This document shows, piece by piece, positions 7,573 through 17,100 of a stretch of DNA of 64,000 nucleotides. Positions within the stretch are counted from its first letter, which is position 1. Each line of letters opens with the position of its first letter. Made by a program: the position numbers and the translations under genes. The DNA is taken from the NCBI RefSeq assembly GCF_039541075.1, contig NZ_BAABFN010000005.1, forward strand, positions 404,525 through 468,524. Reading direction: 5' to 3'. The notes under the pieces are model-generated. The model did not search any database. It was given only the letters and a program-made list of their open reading frames with translations, and had not been told where the DNA came from. The stretch is from Compostibacter hankyongensis. Lineage in GTDB: Bacteria > Bacteroidota > Bacteroidia > Chitinophagales > Chitinophagaceae.

Positions 7573-9975
7573 ATGACAGGAAAATGGTTAAAAGCACCCG
7601 GGTCGCCGGGCATTCCCGCCCGCTGGACCTCCAGCGCCAAATCGGGCCTTGGCAAGGCCATAAATGCAGCCTCCGATGTCAGCTTCACCGTCAGCCACGG
7701 CATTATCAACGAGATCTATTTCCCCTGGGAAGACGTGGCCTGCACACGCGATATGGGTCTGATCGTAACCGATCGAAAAACATTTTTTTCAGAAGAGAAA
7801 AGACATGCCGAGCACCGGATAAAAATGATAGGCGACGGCCTACCGGCTTACCGCATAACGAATACCTGCCTCAAAAAACGTTACCGCATCGTAAAGGAGG
7901 TAATGACGGATACCATCCGGAACACGCTCGTGCAACGCGTTAGCTTCCGGGCTTTAAAAGGAAAGATCAGCGATTACGGGCTATATGTATTGTTAGCCCC
8001 GCACCTGGGCAATCAGGGGTCGGAAAATTCGGGCTGGTGCGGAGATTACAAAGGCGTATCCATGTTGTTCGCCCGCCGGGACAACCTCACCCTGGCGTTG
8101 GCCTGCTCTTCTCCCTGGAAAAAACAGTCCGTAGGTTTTGTAGGTTTTTCCGACGGATGGCAAGATCTCATGCAGCATAAGCAGATGGAATGGGAATACC
8201 GCAATGCAGGCCCGGGCAATATAGCCCTGACGGCCCAAGCGGACCTGGAAGCATCCGGCGGGGAGCTCCTGATCGCCCTCGGCTTCGGATATACCGAAAA
8301 CGAGGCCGCGCATTATGCCCGCGGCAGCATCCTGTCCGGGTTTGACGAAATCCGGGAAGCCTATCTCGGGGAATGGCGGAGCTGGCAGAAAAGCTTCTCA
8401 CCCCCGAAGCCGGCCGGCAGTCCGGCGGGAAAGCTTTTCCGTATCAGCGCTTCCGTGCTGCGGATACACGAGGCAAAGCGGGCCAGAGGCGGTATTATCG
8501 CCAGCATGTCCGTTCCCTGGGGAGAAGCCAAGGGTGATGAGGACATCGGCGGCTATCATCTGGTATGGCCACGCGATCTCGTGGAATCATCCGGCGGCCT
8601 GCTGGCGCTCAACGCAAAGCAGGACACCCTGCGCATCCTCACTTATCTGATGGTGACTCAGGAAGCAGACGGGCACTGGGCGCAGAATATGTGGCTGGAA
8701 GGCACTCCGCACTGGAAAGGGATACAGATGGACCAGGTGGCGCTGCCCATCCTGCTGATCGATCTCTGCAGGCAAAATCATGTGCTGAAGCCGGCGCGGA
8801 TACACCGGTACTGGCATACGGTGAAAAAAGCCCTTTCTTACCTGGTTCAGAACGGCCCCTATACAGAGCAGGACAGGTGGGAAAGAGCGGGAGGGCTCTC
8901 GCTTTTCACCCTTGCCGCAGAGATCGCCGCGCTGCTGGCCGGCGCAGATTTCGCCGAAGAAAACAATGAGCCTGCCATGGCCGCTTATTGCCGGGAAACG
9001 GCCGATTGCTGGAATGCCCATATCGAACGGTGGACGTATATAACGGATACGGACATATCCAGATCATCCGGCGTGGAAGGTTATTACATCCGCCTGAACC
9101 CTACCGGCGCCGATATGGAAGCGTTGCGGGATCAGCGCGTACGGGTGGAAAATCATCCGGAGGAAAGCAGTACGGTACTGCTGAGCGAACTGATCAGTCC
9201 TGACGCCCTGGCGCTGGTACGTTTCGGGCTGAGAGCGCCGGACGATCCGCATATATGCAATACCGTGCGCATGATCGATAAATACCTGAAGGTAGATACC
9301 CCTACCGGCCCCTGCTGGCACCGCTATACACACGACGGCTACGGCGAGCATGAAGACGGAAGTCCCTACGACGGTACCGGTATCGGACGGGCATGGCCGC
9401 TGCTGACCGGCGAACGCGCACATTATGAAATAGCTGCCGGAAATATAGAAGGCGCGCGGGAGCTGGCCAAAACCATGGAATCTTTTTCACATAACGGGCT
9501 TTTCCCCGAACAGATATGGGATGCTGCCGACATACCGGACCGGGAGCTTTTCTTTGGAAAATACAGCGGATCGGCCATGCCCCTGGTTTGGGCGCATGCC
9601 GAATATATCAAGCTATGCCGCTCATTGAAGCAGCGGAAAGTATTTGACATGCCCAGGCATGCCCGGGAGCGTTATCTGCATAACCAGCGCCCTTCAGCGG
9701 TGGAAATATGGCGTTTTGAACGCCCCCTGGAAAAAATAAATAAGAACAGCATACTGCGTATCGAAACGCATGCCCCCGCCCGCATACACTGGTCTGCAGA
9801 CGGATGGCAAACTACGCAGGATGCCCTTACACAGTATACGGGACTCGGAATATATTTTGCAGATTTTCCGGGAAATGCCATTACCGGTCCGGCCCTGGTG
9901 TTTACTTTTTACTGGATGGATGCAGATCGCTGGGAGCATAAAGACTTCGCTGTGGAAATCATAGCCGACCCCTGA
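7573..9975 (+). CDS. GH15 glucoamylase-like glycoside hydrolase
   Basis: Predicted inverting exo-hydrolase that releases glucose from alpha-glucans. It has 800 residues from the ATG at 7573, chosen because the family N-terminal beta domain begins at SPGIPARWTSSAKSGLG. Residues 1-270 form the beta-sandwich domain. The (alpha/alpha)6 barrel follows, with YHLVWPRDL (about 328-335), MWLEGTPHWKG, RWERAGG with likely acid Glu437, and LFPEQIWD with likely base Glu646. The last 100 residues form a small beta domain. There is no signal peptide, so it should act in the cytoplasm. GH15 also includes trehalases and dextran glucosidases, so the substrate is not certain. Confidence 0.9.
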   Translation: MTGKWLKAPGSPGIPARWTSSAKSGLGKAINAASDVSFTVSHGIINEIYFPWEDVACTRDMGLIVTDRKTFFSEEKRHAEHRIKMIGDGLPAYRITNTCLKKRYRIVKEVMTDTIRNTLVQRVSFRALKGKISDYGLYVLLAPHLGNQGSENSGWCGDYKGVSMLFARRDNLTLALACSSPWKKQSVGFVGFSDGWQDLMQHKQMEWEYRNAGPGNIALTAQADLEASGGELLIALGFGYTENEAAHYARGSILSGFDEIREAYLGEWRSWQKSFSPPKPAGSPAGKLFRISASVLRIHEAKRARGGIIASMSVPWGEAKGDEDIGGYHLVWPRDLVESSGGLLALNAKQDTLRILTYLMVTQEADGHWAQNMWLEGTPHWKGIQMDQVALPILLIDLCRQNHVLKPARIHRYWHTVKKALSYLVQNGPYTEQDRWERAGGLSLFTLAAEIAALLAGADFAEENNEPAMAAYCRETADCWNAHIERWTYITDTDISRSSGVEGYYIRLNPTGADMEALRDQRVRVENHPEESSTVLLSELISPDALALVRFGLRAPDDPHICNTVRMIDKYLKVDTPTGPCWHRYTHDGYGEHEDGSPYDGTGIGRAWPLLTGERAHYEIAAGNIEGARELAKTMESFSHNGLFPEQIWDAADIPDRELFFGKYSGSAMPLVWAHAEYIKLCRSLKQRKVFDMPRHARERYLHNQRPSAVEIWRFERPLEKINKNSILRIETHAPARIHWSADGWQTTQDALTQYTGLGIYFADFPGNAITGPALVFTFYWMDADRWEHKDFAVEIIADP

Positions 9976-10042
9976 AAAACCCTTCTGCAGGCTTTCTACA
10001 TGCCTGTCTTGCGTCAGCCCCCGGCTTGCAGGCCGTAAAAAA

Positions 10043-10228
10043 TCATATCGTATTTTCCGGACCGGTGGTTGCCGTGTTTTCCGGACCGCCAGGGGTTGTG
10101 TTCTCGGGGCCCACAGGATCGCCCCGGTTTGTTCGCCTGCTCTTCCTGGCCTTTAACACTTTTGTACCCAGCCATACAAAGATGATGACAAGCAATACGA
10201 CGACAATAGTACCGAAGGTAAAGAACAT
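10043..10228 (-). CDS. Small single-pass membrane protein with GPENT repeats
   Basis: A 61-residue protein. Residues 2-22 (FFTFGTIVVVLLVIIFVWLG) are one strongly hydrophobic segment, followed by a basic stop-transfer patch (KARKSRRTNR). The tail is three copies of an 8-residue repeat, GPENTTPG, GPENTATT and GPENTI, encoded by a 24-base DNA repeat. I do not recognise a family. It is the last gene of a minus-strand run with the DUF892 protein and the SDR, 60 bases after the SDR start of the run's previous gene. A plus-strand frame over the same DNA lacks these traits and was rejected. Confidence 0.55.
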   Translation of the reverse strand: MFFTFGTIVVVLLVIIFVWLGTKVLKARKSRRTNRGDPVGPENTTPGGPENTATTGPENTI

Positions 10229-10288
10229 GGTTTCCGTTTTTAAAGGATTATCTTTCTTCCGGGAACGCTCCCCGGAAAGAAGGCGGCT

Positions 10289-11299
10289 TTAGTATATGAA
10301 AATAAAGATCAGTACAATGATTACCGTGAGACATATCGCCCAGTCTATTTTATTGCGGTGCATGCTGACCCATAAAAGCGGGCTTCGGCCTGCGGCTTCC
10401 CTCCCGAAAGTACCGTGCGCTCCTTCATCTCCGGGTAACGGGGTCCAAAGATTGGTCCTCTCCTTACGGTCCCGGCCGGCTGGCTCGGCGGTCTGCTGTC
10501 CATCGTAGCCGGATCGCGCGAGAACGCGGTCGAGGAAGCCAGGGGCTATCCGGTTACCGATAATAGAGGCAAAGGTCGGCGCGCCTACCCAGACCGACCG
10601 CCTTTTATGCAGCGCGGCATAGACGATGGCGCGCGCAGCTATTTCGGGCTGATATATTTTACCCATCGGCTTCGGCAGGCGGGGCAGCCGGGTTTTGACC
10701 CATCCGAACTGCGGCGTGTTCATCGCCGGCAGCTGCACCATTACGGCCCGCACGCGCGACTTATCGTGGATCAGCTCACAACGCAGCGAATCGAAAAAAC
10801 CCTCAATACCATGCTTGGCACCGCAATAGGCGGATTGCAGCGGGATGCCCCGGTATGCCAGGGCAGACCCCACCAGCACGATCACACCCGAATTTCGCGG
10901 GAGCATCCGCTTCAGCGCGGCCATCGTTCCGTAGACCTGACCCAGGTAGGTAACGGCCGTAACACGGTTGAACTCTTCCGCCGTAATCTCCTTCAGGGGA
11001 GAAAAAACGCTGACCATCGCATTGTTTACCCACACGGCAACCGGCCCCAGCTCCGCCTCTATTCTGGCGGCAGCCTCCTCCACCTGCACGGCGTCGCCGA
11101 CATCCACCGCCAGCGCTATTGCCCGCCGCCCCAGCTGCACGACCTCCGCCCGCGCATCTTCCAGCCCTTCCGTGCCGCGAGCCAGCAAAGCTATATCCGC
11201 TCCTGCCGACGCAAAGGCACGGGCAACGGCCCGTCCTACCCCGGCGGAGGCACCCGTCACTACTACTACCTCCCCTGTTAAATTCTTCCCTGCATTCAT
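10289..11299 (-). CDS. SDR-family oxidoreductase with C-terminal membrane anchor
   Basis: A 336-residue short-chain dehydrogenase. The Rossmann fold shows TGASAGVG (about 15-22) for NAD(P), a VNNAMV motif, catalytic Ser in VGSALAYRG, and YCGAKH carrying the Tyr-xxx-Lys pair. After the usual 250-residue core, an extension with NLWTPLPGDEGAHGTFG is followed by a terminal hydrophobic helix (WAICLTVIIVLIFIFIY). The protein is therefore likely tail-anchored in the inner membrane with its domain in the cytosol. It sits 27 bases after the DUF892 gene, and the small membrane protein follows. Substrate unknown. Confidence 0.88.
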   Translation of the reverse strand: MNAGKNLTGEVVVVTGASAGVGRAVARAFASAGADIALLARGTEGLEDARAEVVQLGRRAIALAVDVGDAVQVEEAAARIEAELGPVAVWVNNAMVSVFSPLKEITAEEFNRVTAVTYLGQVYGTMAALKRMLPRNSGVIVLVGSALAYRGIPLQSAYCGAKHGIEGFFDSLRCELIHDKSRVRAVMVQLPAMNTPQFGWVKTRLPRLPKPMGKIYQPEIAARAIVYAALHKRRSVWVGAPTFASIIGNRIAPGFLDRVLARSGYDGQQTAEPAGRDRKERTNLWTPLPGDEGAHGTFGREAAGRSPLLWVSMHRNKIDWAICLTVIIVLIFIFIY

Positions 11300-11326
11300 G
11301 TAAGCCGTCGTGTTTCCCGCAGGGGA

Positions 11327-11866
11327 TTACTCCTGCTGAAGGGCCTGCTCATTAATGTCACTTTCGGCAAGCGCCGTTAGTTTCTTATCCGCTTCCTTTT
11401 CTTCCTCAAGCGTAGCGCCCAGCAGCATGGCCACCTCGCCATGTCCCATCATTTCCGCAAAGGTCTGCAGGCTGCCATAGGAAGCGATCTCATAATGCTC
11501 CACCTTTTGGGCAGCCATGATGATAGCGGCATCCCTGACAGCGGTGCCCTTATCCGTTTCGTCAATAATGTCGCTGGCCTCCCGGATCAAGCCCGCCATT
11601 GCTTTACACTTCTTTTCTTTCGGATTTTCGTCGAGCATGATAAAGATGTTGTTCAGCCGCGATACCTGCCCCATCGTCTCTTCAAGATGATCATTGATCA
11701 GCTGTTTGACTTCGGGAGAGGTGGCTGCTTCCACCATCTCGGGCAAAGACTCTACCAGATGATTTTCTGCCCAATACATGTCCTGAAGCGCCAGCAGAAA
11801 AAACCGGTGCAGCGGCAACTCTTTCATTTCGGGGGTAACTGTCGAACCTGTGTGCTGTGTGTCCAT
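11327..11866 (-). CDS. DUF892 (YciF-like) ferritin-fold stress protein
   Basis: A 179-residue all-helical protein of the ferritin-like DUF892 family. Metal-binding type residues are visible: QDMYWAENHLV (helix 1), NDHLEETMGQVSRL (helix 2), AAQKVEHYEIASYG (helix 3) and LEEEKEADKKL (helix 4). Relatives such as YciE and YciF of enteric bacteria are induced by osmotic or general stress; their chemistry is unsettled. It starts a minus-strand run with the SDR and the small membrane protein. A paralogue lies at 20265-20813. Confidence 0.9.
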   Translation of the reverse strand: MDTQHTGSTVTPEMKELPLHRFFLLALQDMYWAENHLVESLPEMVEAATSPEVKQLINDHLEETMGQVSRLNNIFIMLDENPKEKKCKAMAGLIREASDIIDETDKGTAVRDAAIIMAAQKVEHYEIASYGSLQTFAEMMGHGEVAMLLGATLEEEKEADKKLTALAESDINEQALQQE

Positions 11867-12259
11867 AATATGTTGTTTTTTAAAATGACCAATATCCCTA
11901 CCGGTTAAAATTTAATGCCAAAAGAACCCTCCCGGACCGCGCTGAACGGAATAAAATCTGCCCGTTCCCAGCCGGCGCTCCGTAATCAAAGCCAGGAACG
12001 AAACACAAGCGCTTCACCCGACCGGCCTTCAGGAAAAATCCCGGCGATCAAAATCGGAACGCTGTCTTCTTCCTGAGGGGATATTTTCCGGCAAGGGGAT
12101 ATTTTTCTACGTGCCGCTTTGCAAACGTGGAAATAAAAGCCCGCCGGAGCCGCTTTCGCCAGCCCTGCGAGAAATATTGGTATAGCTTTTGGACCTCCGA
12201 GTATAAGCAAGGGAGCAACGTTATAAAACAAAACTTATTAAATCATAAAACGACAGCAA
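11867..12259. other. Divergent intergenic region between DUF892 and SDR genes
   Basis: A 393-base gap holding the control regions of two divergent stress-type genes. I see no open gene. A near match to the -7 element occurs at about 12180-12190 (TATAGCTTTTG, one T too many), facing the plus-strand SDR. No exact Bacteroidota promoter is visible on either strand. An alternative sigma factor is possible but not shown. Confidence 0.35.
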
Positions 12260-13135
12260 ATGGAACCCACACCCATGGACGATACGCAGCGCCCTCCGCA
12301 GGAGCAGGATCAGCAGCCGGGCCTTCAGCACGAAATGGATCCCGAGCCCGTATCCGAGAAAAGTCCTTCCTTGTATTCGGGAGAGCAAAAGCTGTCCGGT
12401 AAGACCGCCATCGTCACCGGCGGCGACAGCGGCATAGGACGCGCTGTGGCCGTAGCCTTTGCCGAGGCGGGGGCGCATGTTGTAGTGGCCTATCTCGATG
12501 AGCAGGAAGATGCGGAAAAAACAGCGCGGATGGTGGAAGAAAAAGGAGCCAAGGTATTGCTCGTCCCCGGCGATGTAGGCGAGCCGGAGCATTGCAGCAA
12601 GATCGTAGACAAGGCAATAATGACTTTCGGCAGCATAGATGTGCTGGTGAACAATGCCGGGGTGCAATACCCGCAGGAAAACATCGGCGACATCTCTCCT
12701 GAACAGCTTCTAAAAACTTTCCGTACCAATATCTTCTCCCAGTTTTACCTCGTACAGGCTGCACTTCCACACATGAAAAAGGGAAGCTGCATCATCAATA
12801 CCGCTTCCGTCACCGCTTACAAGGGCAGCCCGCAGCTGCTGGATTACTCGGCCACCAAAGGGGCCATTGTTTCCTTTACCCGTTCTCTTTCGATAGCGCT
12901 GGCGGAAAAAGGCATACGGGTGAATGCGGTAGCGCCGGGTCCGATATGGACGCCGCTGATTCCGGCTACCTTCCCGGCGGAAAAGGTAGCCAAATTCGGG
13001 CATGACGTACCCATGAAACGGGCCGGAGAGCCTGCAGAAGTAGCGCCCTGCTACCTCTTTCTGTCCACAGACGCTTCCAGTTATATCAGCGGACAGGTAT
13101 TGCACCCCAATGGAGGGGAAGTCGTTAACGGATAA
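12260..13135 (+). CDS. SDR-family oxidoreductase of the general-stress (YdaD/YghA) type
   Basis: A 291-residue cytosolic short-chain dehydrogenase. A hydrophilic Gln/Pro/Glu-rich leader of about 45 residues precedes the Rossmann fold, as in the general stress protein 39 group. Motifs are TGGDSGIGRAVA for cofactor binding, VNNAGVQ, NTASVTAY with the catalytic Ser, and YSATKGA with Tyr and Lys. The C-terminus ends SGQVLHPNGGE. These proteins reduce aldehydes or sugars in relatives; the substrate here is unknown. It is followed 18 bases later by the Gfo/Idh/MocA gene, likely in one transcript. Confidence 0.9.
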   Translation: MEPTPMDDTQRPPQEQDQQPGLQHEMDPEPVSEKSPSLYSGEQKLSGKTAIVTGGDSGIGRAVAVAFAEAGAHVVVAYLDEQEDAEKTARMVEEKGAKVLLVPGDVGEPEHCSKIVDKAIMTFGSIDVLVNNAGVQYPQENIGDISPEQLLKTFRTNIFSQFYLVQAALPHMKKGSCIINTASVTAYKGSPQLLDYSATKGAIVSFTRSLSIALAEKGIRVNAVAPGPIWTPLIPATFPAEKVAKFGHDVPMKRAGEPAEVAPCYLFLSTDASSYISGQVLHPNGGEVVNG

Positions 13136-13153
13136 TATTACATCGTCACCAAG

Positions 13154-14152
13154 ATGGATCAGGAGCTAAAATGGGGCATCGTCGGGCCCGGTAAAATTGC
13201 CCGGGCTTTTGTACAGGATCTTGCGCGGGCGGACGATCGCCCGCACCGGGTAACGGCGGTCATGTCCCACCACCTGAACGACGCGGAGGAATTTGCCGCA
13301 AAGCATGGTATTCCGTATTTCTTTGACAGCCTCAAAGCCATGCTGTCCACTGCCCCGCCGGACATCGTATACATCGCTACGCCCCATGCGGCGCATTACA
13401 GCCAGACAATGGAATGTCTGGAACGGGGTATTCCCGTACTGTGTGAAAAACCGCTGGCCCTCAACCTGCGCCAGGCCGAAGAGATGATCACGACCGCGCG
13501 CATGCACGGAACGTTTCTCCTTGAAGGCATGTGGATCCGCTTTCTGCCCAGCCTCCGGAAAGTGCTGGAGCTGCTGCAGCAGGGCGTGATCGGGAAAGTC
13601 AACGGCGTGGTGGCCGATATGAGCTACAAGGCACCGAGAGATCAAAAAAACCGATTTTACAATCCTGCGCTGGGTGGCGGCTCCCTGCTGGACCTGGGCA
13701 TATATCCCGTTTACCTGGCCCTGCTGATCCTGGGGGAGCCCGTTTACCTCAAAGCTACCGCCAGCCTCAGCGCCGAACAGATCGACGAGGGCTGCATGAT
13801 CATTTTAAAATATACCGGCGGAGCCTATGCGCTGCTGCAATCCTCTATCGTAAAAGAAACCGAAAAGCAGGCCCGTCTGTATGGCGAAAAAGGGTTTATC
13901 ACCATACAGACGCCCTGGAACGAAAAGCCCGCCGGCATTACTGTGACCCTTTATCACGGCGAATCGCAGACCTATCCCTGCACATGGGAAGGACGAGGAT
14001 TTCAGTATGAGATCGCCGAAGCGGGGCGATGCCTCTCCGCCGGCAAAACAGAAAGCGATCTTCACAATCATGCTATCAGCCTCAGCCTGATGTCCCTGCT
14101 GGATGACATAAGAGCCCAGGCCCATATCCGGTATCCCGCCGATGAGCGGTAG
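13154..14152 (+). CDS. Gfo/Idh/MocA-family oxidoreductase
   Basis: A 332-residue NAD(P)-dependent sugar or dihydrodiol dehydrogenase. The N-terminal Rossmann motif is GIVGPGKIARAF and the family EKP motif is VLCEKPLALN (about residue 97). The C-terminal alpha/beta domain includes GGGSLLDLGIYPVYLALLI, containing the conserved Asp-Gly-Tyr-Pro region where the active-site acid/base often lies. It resembles the dimeric dihydrodiol dehydrogenase-like branch. No signal peptide, so cytosolic. It converges with the D-lactate dehydrogenase gene. Substrate not assignable from sequence. Confidence 0.88.
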   Translation: MDQELKWGIVGPGKIARAFVQDLARADDRPHRVTAVMSHHLNDAEEFAAKHGIPYFFDSLKAMLSTAPPDIVYIATPHAAHYSQTMECLERGIPVLCEKPLALNLRQAEEMITTARMHGTFLLEGMWIRFLPSLRKVLELLQQGVIGKVNGVVADMSYKAPRDQKNRFYNPALGGGSLLDLGIYPVYLALLILGEPVYLKATASLSAEQIDEGCMIILKYTGGAYALLQSSIVKETEKQARLYGEKGFITIQTPWNEKPAGITVTLYHGESQTYPCTWEGRGFQYEIAEAGRCLSAGKTESDLHNHAISLSLMSLLDDIRAQAHIRYPADER

Positions 14153-14183
14153 ACAGAAAACGTATGTTCGTTTCCGTTATCAC

Positions 14184-17100
14184 CTATTTCCTGAGTAACC
14201 GGCCGGCCAGGAGGAAGACGCCTATGCCGGCTATGGCAGCGCCGGCCAGCAGTCGGGGCAGATGGTTTGCAGAGACCGATTTTAGTTTACCGGCATAGCG
14301 CCGCTCGGGATAGGGCGCTGCGGCATCTTTACCGTCCAGCGCCATCCGGATCACCTGTGCTGTATGCAAGCCCCCGCGGTCCGTCAGCTGCCTGATCTGC
14401 TCGCGGCAGCTGAATCCGTCGGCAATGATCAACGTATCCTTCGACGCTTTCCGTACTGCAGGCAGCAACACATTCTCCCCCGCCCTGACGGATACCTGGT
14501 AAGGCGCTCCTTTTTCATAACCAAAGTAGCCGGCCATCCCGCAGCAACCAGAATCCAGCAACTGATAGTCCAGCTGCATATGCCGGAGTACCTTTTCGTC
14601 GGTATCGAGCTGCATGATCGCTTTATGGTGACAGTGCCCGTGCAAAAGCGCTTTCCGCTTAAAGGCGGGTAGCTGAAAATGAGGGGCTTTTTTTTCGAGA
14701 AACTCGGCCAGCGTGTAGGTCTGGCTACGAAGACGCCGGGCATCTTCGTTATAAGGGAGAAGATTGCACAGCTCATCCCGGAACACCGCCACGCAGCTGG
14801 GCTCCAGACCCACCACCGGCGTACCTGCGCGAATCTCCCGCCGCAGCGAACCCAGTATCTGCTGCAGCAGGCCGCGGGCCATATGAAGCATTCCGAAATC
14901 ATACAGGGGACGGCCGCAACAAAGCTGGCGTCGCGGTATCACCACCCGAAAACCGGCAGCCTCCAGAACCTCGGCGCCCGCTACCAGCGTTTCCGGTAAA
15001 AAGAAATTGTTAAACGTATCCGTCCAGAGGATCACGCGGGGACGATCGCTTTTTTTTCTTTCCTGCTGCGTAAACCATTTCCGGAAAGGCTGTGCGGCAA
15101 AACGGGGAAGGCTGCGCTCGGGCGCTACGCCGGTCATCAGCTTCACAAGCGGGGCCAGCACGCGCGACTGGGTGATGCCGTTGACCAGCTCCGGCATCTG
15201 CGAAGCCAGCCGCGACCACCAGTGGATCAGCCCGAAGGCATAGGCGGAACGGGGACGCAGCCGGCCTTTATAATAATGAAAAAGAAATTCGGACTTATAG
15301 GTGGCCATATCCACATTTACCGGACAATCGTGCTTGCACCCCTTACAGGAAAGACAGAGGTCCAGCGATTTCTTCACATATTTATCTTTCCAGCCCCGGG
15401 TAACTACCTGCCCCTGCAGCATTTCAAACAGCATGCGGGCACGGCCGCGTGTGGAATGTTCTTCCTCGTAGGTGGCCATATAGCTGGGACACATGGTTCC
15501 CCCCTCGGAGCGCCGGCAGTTGCCGACCCCCACGCAACGCAGCGCAGCCCTTGAAAAGCTTCCTTCCGCCGGGAAATGAAAAAAAGTTTCAGGGTTGGCC
15601 GGCTGGTAATGGGTACCGACCCTCAGGTTGCTTAGCTGTCCGTAAGTATCCACTATCTTGCCGGGGTTCATCTTTCCTTGGGGATCCCAGATGGCTTTAA
15701 ACTCGCGGAAGGCCTGGACCATTTCCTTCCCGTACATGATCTCCAGCAGATCGCCACGGGCCTGCCCGTCGCCGTGCTCACCGGAAATAGAGCCGCCGTA
15801 TTTCAGCACCAGCCTGGCTGCCGCTTCCGTGAATTTTTTATACCGCTGCAGTCCCTCCTGGCTGAACAGATCGAACCCGACGCGACAATGAATACATCCC
15901 TGTCCGAAATGACCGTACAGGGAGGGTTCGTAGCCATAGCTGGAGAAAAGGGCCCGCAGCTCCTCCAGATAATCTCCCACCTTTTCGGGAGGCACAGCGG
16001 AGTCTTCCCAGCCCGGCCAGCTGTCCGGCTTTCCATGCACCCAGGCTGTGGCCCCCAGGCCCGATTCCCTTATTTCCCAGAGCATCTTCTCCTGTGCCGG
16101 GTCGTCAAACAGGCTCATGACGGGAGGCTTTTCCTCCTTACCCAGCGCTTCCATGAGCTGCTTTGCCGCTTCATCCGCCTGCGCTTTTGTATCCGCGCCA
16201 AATTCCACCAGCAACCAGCCCTTCCCCTCCGGCAGCAGCTCCAGGTCTTCGAGGTTGAGTCCCTTTTCCTGCATATCCTTCAGCAGCCGATCGTCTATTC
16301 CTTCCAGACCGATGGGCTTGTGCTGCATTACCCGGGGCACCTGCCGCCCCGCGGTAAAAATATCGGGATAGCCCAGCACCAGCAGAGAACGGGCAGGCGG
16401 TTCTTCCATCAATTTCAGGGTGGCTTCAAGGATGGTTACGCAGGTACATTCGGATCCCACCAGCGCAGCAGCCACATTAAATCCGTTTTCCGGGAGCAGA
16501 GCCGGCAGGTTATACCCGGAGACTCGGCGGGGAATATCCGGAAATCTTTCACGGATAAGGTCAGCATATTTGTCTCGAAAATCCCTCAGCTGACGATAGA
16601 TGTCCCCTCTCCTGCCGCCGGCACGGATAATGGCCTCCAGCTCCTGTTCGCCGGTTGGCCCCACCTCCATTTTTATGCCGTCGTAGGTAAGTACGGAAAG
16701 AGATGCGGTATTGTCGGACATGCGGGCGCCATAGCCGGCGTGCGCCGCCATCACGGAATGGATGCCGCAGGAATTATTGCCCAGCATGCCGCCGATGCTG
16801 CAATGGTTGTGCGTGGCGGGATCCGGACCAAATACCAGGCCTTCCCGGCGGGTAGCCTTAAGCATATGGTCCAGCACGATACCGGTCTGCACCCGTACCG
16901 TTTTCCGCGTCTTGTCCAGCTCAAGTACCCGGTTGTAATATTTGGTGGTATCCAGCACCACGGCAACATTGCAACCCTGCCCCGCCAGGCTGGTGCCGCC
17001 GCCCCGCATCAGCAGGGGAGCGTGGTACTTCCGGCAGGCGGCCACCGTATGGATAATGTCCGTCTCACTTTTCGGGATCACCACCCCGATCGGCACCTGC

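Noticed and set aside
9976..10042. Hairpins after GH15 as a terminator
   Set aside because: The stems are only 4-5 bp and no T run follows on either strand.
10026..10292. Plus-strand 88-residue frame over the GPENT repeat
   Set aside because: It has no sensible domain, overlaps the SDR end and lacks the membrane-helix layout of the minus-strand frame.
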